Assembly: GCF_029210495.1 (NCBI RefSeq)
Contig: NZ_JARGDK010000001.1
Span: 218,010-282,009, forward strand
Length of the DNA stretch: 64,000 nucleotides
Source of the DNA: Pseudothioclava nitratireducens
GTDB lineage: Bacteria > Pseudomonadota > Alphaproteobacteria > Rhodobacterales > Rhodobacteraceae
Direction: 5' to 3'
Below the pieces are notes generated by a model that had not been told where the DNA came from, did no database searches, and worked only from the letters and a program-made list of their open reading frames with translations. The translations under genes were made by a program, and so were the position numbers. Positions 50,496-57,621 of the stretch are shown here, piece by piece; the stretch's first letter is position 1; each line of letters begins with the position of its first letter.

Positions 50496-53236
50496 TGCCC
50501 GAGTCTTTCGAGAAGCGCGGGCACGTGGACCTGATCGGATTTGTAATTGCCGGTCAGCACATGCATCACCAGATTGACGCCGAAGCGCTGTGCGACCTCG
50601 CGCTGACGCTCACCGGCCATGCCGCGCCCGATCGGGAACATCGGCAGACCGCGCTCATCCATGGCCCAGGCCGCCGCCCAGTCATTGCCGCCAATCACTA
50701 CCGGCGTCACCCCATCGTTGAGATTGCGGAACGGCATGCCCTCGGCCAGTTCGGCGTCGGGGGGGGCGGCCTCGACCCAGATCGTCTGATCGTAGCGGCC
50801 GGGGAAGCTCTGGAGCAGATAGAAAGTGCGGGTCAGGACGTGATCGGTCGGGATCGGCTCCAGCGGCGGGATGTCGAGCGGGGCGGCCAGCGCCTGCAAG
50901 CGCCGCCCGGCATCGGTCGAGGTGCCAAAGCCGGAAATATCCGCGTCGCGCGTGTCGAACACGATCATGCCGCCGCCCCGCAGGTAGCGGTTCAGCTTGG
51001 AATAGGCCATGGGCGACGGCGCGGGTTGAGTGGACGTGACCGGCCAGTAGATCAGCGTGAACAGCGCCAGATCGTCGGTTTCGAGATCGAGCGTCATCGG
51101 CTCCGAGGGCTCCACCGTGGTGCGCCGGAACAACGTTTTGGACAAGCCCCGGAGACCTTCGAGCGCGACCCGGTCGACCTCGGGATCGCCGGTGGCGATA
51201 TGCGCCAGCACCACGTTCCCCGCCGCCTCGATAGCGCGGGCCTCGGGCATGGCGGTTTCCTCGGCGCGGGCCTCTGGGGCGAAGCCAAGCGCAAGCGCCG
51301 CAATCAGGGCGGACGCCGCCGCACGGCGCGCGCGCGGCGCCATCAGGCGGCCCGAGAGCGCAAGCGAGGCGATGATATCGAGCAGCAAAAGCCCGAGCGC
51401 CGCCATCAGTAGCCAGCCCTTGAGCGGCGTCTGCTGCGGCGCCTCGATCCCCTCGACAGGGATCTGCGCGGGCCAGACCGCGGGCGCGAGAACCGCCTCG
51501 GCGCGCACCGCATTGAGCGCGACCACGCGGTCGGCGGCGGCATAGAGGCCGGGGTGCAGATCGGGGCCGGGCACGGCCTCGGCAAGGGTTTCGCCGGGCA
51601 CGCCTGCGGCCTCACCGGCATCGTCAAGCCGTCCGAAAGCGTCGAGCAGCTTCGTCGGCACCCAGGTCACCCCGGCCAGATCGCGCGCGCTTGGCGTGGC
51701 GGGACGGGCCGAGATCGCCAGCCGTTCGAGCATCTGCGGAAAGAGGCCCGAAAGTGGCAGGCTCGACCATTCCGCATTGGCGGTGACATGGATCAGCACG
51801 ATGCTTCCGGTGCCAAAATCGGCGCGTGTCACGAGGGGTGTGCCGTCGACCAGCGTGGCGATGGTGCGAGCCGACAGATCCGGGCTCGGCTCGGCCATGA
51901 CCTGCGCGGTGACGGTGACGTCCTCGGGCACCGGCAGCCCCGCGAAGGGGGACGTTTCCGGGAAAGGCGCAAGACCCCGCGGCTCGCCCCAGCTCATCGT
52001 GCCGCCGACCGAGCGCCCGCCCGCGCGCAGACGCACCGGCAAGAGCGGGTCGGCATCACTGTCTGCCGCCGCCAGACGGGGGCCTGCAAAGCGCACCAGA
52101 AGCCCGCCCTCTTCGACCCATTCAGCAAGCCGGTCGGGTTCCGCGATCTCCCCGATATCCGCGAGGATCACCACATCGGGTTTGGCTGGCAGCGCGTCTT
52201 CAAGCGGGCTTTCGATCAGGTCGGCACTGGGCGCCAGCGCCTCGCGCAGGTAGTGGAGCGGCGACAGCAGCTCCAACCCCTCGCGCGAGCGCCCGCCCGC
52301 GACAAGCGCCACCTTGCGGCGCTTCACAGCATCGTCGGTGAGGCTCACGGCACCGGCCGAGCGGATGCCCGCGACCTCGAACCGGGTGATCCGGTTGCGC
52401 AGCTCGGGCGGCAGGTCAAAGCGCAGCGTGGTCTCGGTCGCGGCTTGGAAATCGGCGGTTTCGCGGGCCAGTTCGCGCTCGATCCCGGCGGGGTCGAGGC
52501 CGATGGCGGCCACTTCAAGCGGCGCGGGCGGCGCGAGGCTCGTGCGGATCGGCAGCGCAATCTGCCCATCCTCGATTGCCGAGCGCCCCAGCGCGACGAC
52601 CGGCGTGCCGGTCTGCCAGACACGCACGGCGCCACGCGCCTCAAGCTGTTCGAGCAGCAGATCGCGGCTCTCGCGCGCCAGCCCATCCGAAAGCCAAAAC
52701 GTCTCGAACGCGCCTTCGGGGAGGATATCTTCGAGCGGCCCCGGCTCCCACGGCTGCGGCACAATCCCCGGCAGGCTCGCCCGCAGGCTCCCCGCATCGG
52801 CGAAGCTGAGCCGCGCGGGCGGCGGCTCGGTCAGCGACAAGAGCGCCACCGGGCGGCCCGCCGCCTGCGCCTCGCCCAGCGCCCGGTCCATCCGCTCGAT
52901 CCGGCGCGACCAGTCGCGCGCGGAGGCCCAGCTTGCATCCGCGACGATCAGAAGCGGCCCCTGCCCCGGCACGCTCACGACCGGGTTCAGAACGGGACCG
53001 GCAAAGCCGATGATCGCCGCCGCCAGCGCCGCCATCCGCAGAAGCATAAGCCACCACGGCGTGCGCTCGGCCTGCACATCCTCGTCGGTGAGCCCCAGAA
53101 GCAGAGCGACGCCCGGAAAGCGGCGGCGCAGCGGCGCGGGCGGCACTGCGCGCAGCAACAGCCAGAGCACCGGCAGTGCCGCCAGCCCCAGCAAGAGCCA
53201 AGGCGCCGTGAAGCCGACGGGTCCGAGCATCCACAT
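50492..53236 (-). CDS. BatA-like N-terminus and DUF4159 domain membrane protein
   Basis: 914-residue protein. The BatA-type N-terminus has two transmembrane helices at about 6-26 and 60-80 (FTAPWLLLGLAALPVLWLLL). A vWA-like segment VADASWASARDW resembles but does not match the DxSxS metal motif. After a transmembrane helix near 630-650 comes DUF4159 (about 690-910), with LTLIYWPVTSTQPAPSPMAYSKLNRYLRGGGMIVFDTRD. ATG 53236 overlaps the DUF58 stop by one base. Its role in the MoxR pathway is unproven. Confidence 0.87.
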   Translation of the reverse strand: MWMLGPVGFTAPWLLLGLAALPVLWLLLRAVPPAPLRRRFPGVALLLGLTDEDVQAERTPWWLMLLRMAALAAAIIGFAGPVLNPVVSVPGQGPLLIVADASWASARDWSRRIERMDRALGEAQAAGRPVALLSLTEPPPARLSFADAGSLRASLPGIVPQPWEPGPLEDILPEGAFETFWLSDGLARESRDLLLEQLEARGAVRVWQTGTPVVALGRSAIEDGQIALPIRTSLAPPAPLEVAAIGLDPAGIERELARETADFQAATETTLRFDLPPELRNRITRFEVAGIRSAGAVSLTDDAVKRRKVALVAGGRSREGLELLSPLHYLREALAPSADLIESPLEDALPAKPDVVILADIGEIAEPDRLAEWVEEGGLLVRFAGPRLAAADSDADPLLPVRLRAGGRSVGGTMSWGEPRGLAPFPETSPFAGLPVPEDVTVTAQVMAEPSPDLSARTIATLVDGTPLVTRADFGTGSIVLIHVTANAEWSSLPLSGLFPQMLERLAISARPATPSARDLAGVTWVPTKLLDAFGRLDDAGEAAGVPGETLAEAVPGPDLHPGLYAAADRVVALNAVRAEAVLAPAVWPAQIPVEGIEAPQQTPLKGWLLMAALGLLLLDIIASLALSGRLMAPRARRAAASALIAALALGFAPEARAEETAMPEARAIEAAGNVVLAHIATGDPEVDRVALEGLRGLSKTLFRRTTVEPSEPMTLDLETDDLALFTLIYWPVTSTQPAPSPMAYSKLNRYLRGGGMIVFDTRDADISGFGTSTDAGRRLQALAAPLDIPPLEPIPTDHVLTRTFYLLQSFPGRYDQTIWVEAAPPDAELAEGMPFRNLNDGVTPVVIGGNDWAAAWAMDERGLPMFPIGRGMAGERQREVAQRFGVNLVMHVLTGNYKSDQVHVPALLERLGQ

Positions 53237-54144
53237 CACAGCCCCCTTTCGAGCGCGGCATGCAACCACAGAAGGGCCGCCTGCGCCGGGTCGCCGGTGT
53301 GATGCGTCGAGAATTGCCAGCCCGCCGCCTGCGCCATCGTCGCAAGCCGGTCGCGCCGCTCCGCCAGTCGGTCGAGATACCGCGCGCGCAGGTCGCCCGC
53401 CTTGCGGGTCTCATGCGCGAGCGTGCCGCCCATCGATTCAAAGATCACCCGCCCGTCAAAGGGGAAGTCCTCTTCGACCGGATCGAGCACCTGAAGCATG
53501 ACGCCGCGCACGCCACGGTCGGCCAAGGTGCCAAGCGCCAAGCCGATCGCATCGAGATCGCCAAAGAAATCCGACACGAACACAGCGCGCGATTGCGCGG
53601 TGATGGCCATGACTTCGGGCGCGCCATAATCGGCGCCCTCGCCTCCCCCCGCGAGCGACTGCGCAAGCGTCATCAGTTGCGCCCGCCCCGGACGCGGCGG
53701 GCAAAGCGGCCCGGCAAGGCCCACGCGCTCTCCGCCCCGGATCATCAGAACGGCCAGCGCCAAGGCCAGAAGACGCGCGCGGTCGCCCTTGGTCGAGCGG
53801 GCCGCGCGGCCGGTTTCGGCCCCCGTGAACCGCATCGAGGCGGCCTCATCGACCCAAAGATGCACCGATTGCGCAAGTTGCCATTCGCGGTCGCGCACGA
53901 ATTGCGTGTCGGACCGGGCCGAGCGGCGCCAGTCGACGAACCGTGCCTCATCGCCCGAATGGGCGGGGCGGTATTGCCAGAATTCCTCGCCCGCGCCCGC
54001 GCGTTTGCGGCCATGCGCGCCCATCTGGACGGTTGCCGCCAGATGCTCTGCTGCCAGCAATAGCGCGGGAAGCGCCGAAGCCTCCGCCTCGGCGCCGCGC
54101 CGCAATTCAAGCGCTTGCGGCGTGTCTTGGTCGGTGAGCGTCAA
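53236..54144 (-). CDS. DUF58 domain-containing protein
   Basis: 302-residue protein with the DUF58 motif WRRSARSDTQFVRDREWQL and the later vWA-like region. DUF58 proteins are partners of MoxR AAA+ ATPases, as here, and may act as adaptors in metal-cofactor or complex assembly. No transmembrane segment. Overlaps moxR by four bases (ATGA). Confidence 0.9.
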   Translation of the reverse strand: MTLTDQDTPQALELRRGAEAEASALPALLLAAEHLAATVQMGAHGRKRAGAGEEFWQYRPAHSGDEARFVDWRRSARSDTQFVRDREWQLAQSVHLWVDEAASMRFTGAETGRAARSTKGDRARLLALALAVLMIRGGERVGLAGPLCPPRPGRAQLMTLAQSLAGGGEGADYGAPEVMAITAQSRAVFVSDFFGDLDAIGLALGTLADRGVRGVMLQVLDPVEEDFPFDGRVIFESMGGTLAHETRKAGDLRARYLDRLAERRDRLATMAQAAGWQFSTHHTGDPAQAALLWLHAALERGL

Positions 54145-55157
54145 GCCGCCGCCCCGGCGGCATCACCGCCGATGACTTCGGCCACAACCCGCGCGATCAC
54201 CTCGGCAAGCGTGACGCCGCGCGCGCGCGCCGCGAAGCTCAGCGCCATGCGGTGCGTGAGTACCGGGCGCGCCATCGCCTCGACATCCTCGATGGTCGGC
54301 GCGAACCGCCCATGGATGAGCGCCCGCGCCCGCACGGTGAGCATCAGCGCCTGTGCTGCACGCGGCCCCGGCCCCCAGGCAAGCGCGTCCTTGACCGCCG
54401 CCGAGGCTTCGGCCTCTCCGGGGCGGCAGGCGCGCACGAGATCGAGGATCGCCTCGACCACGCTTTCACCGACGGGCATCCGGCGCACCAGCGCCTGCGC
54501 GGCGATCAACTCTTCGGGGGCAAAGACCTGATGCGCGGCGGCGGCCTCGACCCCGGTGGTGGCGAGCAGAATGTCGCGCTCAGTGGCGCGGTCGGGATAT
54601 TCGACGTCGATCTGCACGAGGAAACGGTCAAGCTGCGCCTCGGGGAGCGGATAGGTGCCCTCTTGCTCGATCGGGTTTTGCGTCGCGAGCACATGGAAGG
54701 GCGGGCCAAGCGGACGGTGCTGACCGGCAACGGTCACCTCGCGCTCCTGCATCGCTTGCAGCAGCGCGGATTGGGTGCGCGGACTCGCGCGGTTGATCTC
54801 GTCGGCCATCAGAAGCTGGCAAAAGACCGGACCTTCGAGGAAGCGAAACGCGCGCGTGCCGTCGGCTGCCGTTTCCAGAACCTCGGAGCCGAGAATATCG
54901 GCGGGCATCAGGTCAGGGGTGAACTGAATGCGGCTGGAGCTGAGCCCCATCACCGTCGAAAGCGTGTCCACCAGCATCGTCTTGCCGAGCCCCGGCAGAC
55001 CCACCAAAAGCCCGTGACCACCCGACAGCATCGCCGCCAGAACCAGCTCGACGACCCGTTCTTGTCCGATGAAGCGGCGATTGATCGAATCGCGCGCCTG
55101 ACCCAGCTTGGCGCCCAGCGCCTCGATTTCAGCAATCAGATCGTCGGTCCCGGCCAT
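54141..55157 (-). CDS. MoxR family AAA+ ATPase
   Basis: 338-residue AAA+ ATPase of the MoxR class. Walker A is GLPGLGKT at 53-60, Walker B LLMADEINRA, followed by the sensor AMQEREVTVAGQHRPL. It heads a four-gene operon with DUF58 and two large membrane proteins, the arrangement that often implies assembly or chaperone functions. ATG 55157 has GGGGAG eight bases upstream; the much longer frame to 55970 overlaps the divergent gene and is rejected. Confidence 0.93.
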   Translation of the reverse strand: MAGTDDLIAEIEALGAKLGQARDSINRRFIGQERVVELVLAAMLSGGHGLLVGLPGLGKTMLVDTLSTVMGLSSSRIQFTPDLMPADILGSEVLETAADGTRAFRFLEGPVFCQLLMADEINRASPRTQSALLQAMQEREVTVAGQHRPLGPPFHVLATQNPIEQEGTYPLPEAQLDRFLVQIDVEYPDRATERDILLATTGVEAAAAHQVFAPEELIAAQALVRRMPVGESVVEAILDLVRACRPGEAEASAAVKDALAWGPGPRAAQALMLTVRARALIHGRFAPTIEDVEAMARPVLTHRMALSFAARARGVTLAEVIARVVAEVIGGDAAGAAA

Positions 55158-55238
55158 GACAAATGCTCCCCGCATATTATATTTGTCAGCAAAGCAGATA
55201 TTCCTGCCGGAACAAACCGCAAAGACCGAAAGACGCGC

Positions 55239-55826
55239 ATGACGAAGCCACAAAAGCCCGTGAACAGCCCGTCCGCCGACGGTATCGCCCAAGCGGCCAG
55301 CAAGGCGACCAAGAAGGGTCCGCCGCCGGTTCACCTGTGGAATCCGCCGTTTTGCGGGGATCTGGACATGGAAATCCGCCGCGACGGGACGTGGTTCTAC
55401 CTTGGCACGCCGATCGGCCGCGAGGCCTTGGTGCGGCTTTTTGCATCGATCCTGAAACTTGAAGACGGCAAATATTTTCTCGTGACGCCCGTCGAGAAGG
55501 TCGGCATCCGGGTCGAGGATGCCCCCTTTGTTGCCGTCGATTGCGAGATTGTGGGCTCTGGCTCGGATCAGCGGCTGACATTCGTGACCAATGTCGGCGA
55601 CCGGGTCACGGCGGATGCGAAGAACCCGATCCGGGTCGTGCGCGCCGAGGATGGCGAACCCGCGCCTTATGTGCATGTGCGCCGAGGGCTCGAGGCATTG
55701 ATCGACCGCAAGACCTTCTACCGGCTGGTCGATATCGCCCGCCCCGCCGCGCATGACGGAGAGGACTGGCTCGGGCTGTGGTCCTGTGGCAGCTTCTTTC
55801 CGATCATCCCGATGGCGGAGCTTTGA
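55239..55826 (+). CDS. DUF1285 domain-containing protein
   Basis: 195-residue soluble protein of the DUF1285 family, function unknown. Conserved segments include VHLWNPPFCGDLDMEI (about 31-46), FYLGTPIGREALVRLFASIL, and the region YFLVTPVEKVGIRVEDAPF. The start ATG 55239 is chosen because family homology begins near residue 28; the longer frame to 54252 is antisense to moxR. It is divergent from moxR over an 81-base, A+T-rich gap. hyi follows with no gap. Confidence 0.85.
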   Translation: MTKPQKPVNSPSADGIAQAASKATKKGPPPVHLWNPPFCGDLDMEIRRDGTWFYLGTPIGREALVRLFASILKLEDGKYFLVTPVEKVGIRVEDAPFVAVDCEIVGSGSDQRLTFVTNVGDRVTADAKNPIRVVRAEDGEPAPYVHVRRGLEALIDRKTFYRLVDIARPAAHDGEDWLGLWSCGSFFPIIPMAEL

Positions 55827-56579
55827 GTGCCGAAATTCGCAGCCAATCTGACCATGCTGTTCACCGAACTGCCCTTCATGGAGCGGTTCGCGGCCGCCAA
55901 GGAAGCTGGCTTCGACGCGGTCGAGGTGCTGTTTCCCTATGAGTTCTCGGCGCAGGAGATGCGTCATCAACTCGTGATGAACGACCTGACCTTCGTGCTG
56001 ATGAATGTGCCGCCGCCGAACTGGACCGGGGGTGACCGGGGCTTTGCCGCCGTGCCGGGCGCGGAAGAGCGCTTTCGGCGCGATTTCGAGCGGTCGCTAC
56101 GCTTTGCCGATGTGCTCAAGCCCCATCACGTTCACATCATGTCGGGCAAGGCCACCGGGGCGGTCGCCCGTGCGACCTATATCGAGAACCTGAAATGGGC
56201 CGCCGGGCGCGCGCCGAAACGCTCGCTCACCATCGAGCCGATCAACCCGATCGACATGCCGGGCTATTTCCTGAACGATTTCGACCTAGCCGCAGAAATT
56301 CTCGACGCGGTCGGCGCGCCGAACCTGCATCTGCAATTCGACATGTATCACGCGCAGATGCTGACCGGAGACGGGGCGACGGTCTGGCGGAAGCATGGGC
56401 ACCGCGCCGTGCATATTCAGGTTGCGGGCACGCCCGGACGGCACGAGCCCGTCGCGGGCGACATCGACTACCCCGCCTTCTTCGCCGCGCTCGATGCGCA
56501 GGGCTACAAGGGCTTTGTCAGCGGCGAATATACGCCCGCGCTGACCACCGAAGAAGGGCTCGGCTGGATCGCGCCCTGA
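55827..56579 (+). CDS. hyi: Hydroxypyruvate isomerase
   Basis: TIM-barrel enzyme of 250 residues interconverting hydroxypyruvate and tartronate semialdehyde. The barrel starts MPKFAANLTMLFTELPFMERFAAAKEAGFDAVEVLFPYE, and ends EYTPALTTEEGLGW. Candidate catalytic glutamates lie in SLTIEPINPIDMPGYF and FVSGEYTP; metal ligands lie in HLQFDMYHAQ and VHIQVAG. Start is GTG 55827 directly after the DUF1285 TGA. It fits with glcDEF, which produce glyoxylate, about 8 kb away. Isomerase specificity is inferred from family. Confidence 0.87.
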   Translation: MPKFAANLTMLFTELPFMERFAAAKEAGFDAVEVLFPYEFSAQEMRHQLVMNDLTFVLMNVPPPNWTGGDRGFAAVPGAEERFRRDFERSLRFADVLKPHHVHIMSGKATGAVARATYIENLKWAAGRAPKRSLTIEPINPIDMPGYFLNDFDLAAEILDAVGAPNLHLQFDMYHAQMLTGDGATVWRKHGHRAVHIQVAGTPGRHEPVAGDIDYPAFFAALDAQGYKGFVSGEYTPALTTEEGLGWIAP

Positions 56580-56582
56580 GGT

Positions 56583-57524
56583 CTAGAGCGCCGCGCCCTC
56601 TGGGCAGGCACCCTCCTGATCCGCGCACCCCGCCGCCTGCGTTTCGGGTTCGAGCGTGACATGCAACAGCCCGAATTCCTCGGCCAGCATCGCCTTGGCC
56701 CGCGCGATCACCGCGGTGAAATCCGCCCCATCCTCCAGCACCAGATGCGCCTCGAAGGAATTGCGGGCCTCGTCGATCTGCCACAGATGCACATGATGCA
56801 CCGAGGCGATGCCCGGCAGCGCGTTGAGATGCGCGGCAACCTCGGGCACCTCATGGCGCATGGGCGCGCCCAGCATCAGGATGCGCAGCACGGGCCGGAT
56901 ATCGCCCGCGACATGCCACAGGATGAAGAGCGAAATCCCGATCGTCAGGAGCGGGTCCACCAGCCGCCAGTCGTAAAGCAGGATCAGGATGCCGCCCACG
57001 ATCACCGCGACCGAGGCCCCCGCATCGGCCATATTGTGCAAGAAGGCCGCGCGGATATTCACGCTTTCCTTCGAGAGCCGCCATGTAAGCCCCGCCGTGC
57101 CCAGGTCGATCACAAGCGCCAGCCCCGCGAGCCACACCACGATCCAGCCATCGACGCCCGGCGGGTCGATCAGGCGGCCCACGGCCTCGGCCATCAGCCA
57201 GATCGCCACGATGATCAGCGAGACATAATTCACCAGCGCCGCCACAACCTCGGCCCGCGCCCAGCCGAAACTCATGGCGGCATCGGCCCCCCTGCGGGCA
57301 AGCCTGCGCGCGCCAAAGGCCAGCACCAAGGCCAGCGCATCCGAGAAATTGTGGACCCCATCCGCAATGAGCGCCACCGACCCGGCGATGAGCCCGCCGA
57401 TAATCTGCGCGACCGTCAGCAGCACGTTGATCCCGACCGCCGCGACGACCCGGCGATCCCCCGCATCTGCGCTCAGATGATGGTGGTGGTGATCGTCTCC
57501 GTGGTGGTGGTGGTCATGTGGCAT
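56583..57524 (-). CDS. Cation diffusion facilitator metal exporter
   Basis: 313-residue CDF transporter (CzcD/DmeF-like) with about six transmembrane helices and a C-terminal cytoplasmic domain. The start region is histidine-rich (HDHHHHGDDHHHHH), useful for divalent metal binding, and ADGVHNFSDALALVL and FLHNMADAGASVAVIVG contain the metal-site aspartates and histidines. ATG 57524 follows GAGGGG; the longer frame overlaps polA. It is convergent with hyi (3-base gap). Exported metal is probably zinc, cobalt or similar. Confidence 0.92.
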   Translation of the reverse strand: MPHDHHHHGDDHHHHHLSADAGDRRVVAAVGINVLLTVAQIIGGLIAGSVALIADGVHNFSDALALVLAFGARRLARRGADAAMSFGWARAEVVAALVNYVSLIIVAIWLMAEAVGRLIDPPGVDGWIVVWLAGLALVIDLGTAGLTWRLSKESVNIRAAFLHNMADAGASVAVIVGGILILLYDWRLVDPLLTIGISLFILWHVAGDIRPVLRILMLGAPMRHEVPEVAAHLNALPGIASVHHVHLWQIDEARNSFEAHLVLEDGADFTAVIARAKAMLAEEFGLLHVTLEPETQAAGCADQEGACPEGAAL

Positions 57525-57551
57525 CGCGCCCCTCTTTTCTCGCTCGGGCCC

Positions 57552-57598
57552 GCTTTCATAGAACCCGAAATACGCCCGCCGGAGGCATCCGCCGGCTG
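57552..57598. repeat. Palindromic intergenic element (copy G)
   Basis: Minus-strand reading gives GGATGCCTCCGGCGGGCGTA then TTTCGGGTTCTATGAAA, nearly identical to copy D. It lies between polA and the CDF gene on the same strand. Confidence 0.75.
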
Positions 57599-57621
57599 AC
57601 GCCCGCGGCGGTGCGCGCAGA

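Noticed and set aside
51554-53302. 582-codon open frame antisense to the DUF4159 gene
   Set aside because: Composition is typical of a complementary frame (Arg, His, Gly); no start signal.
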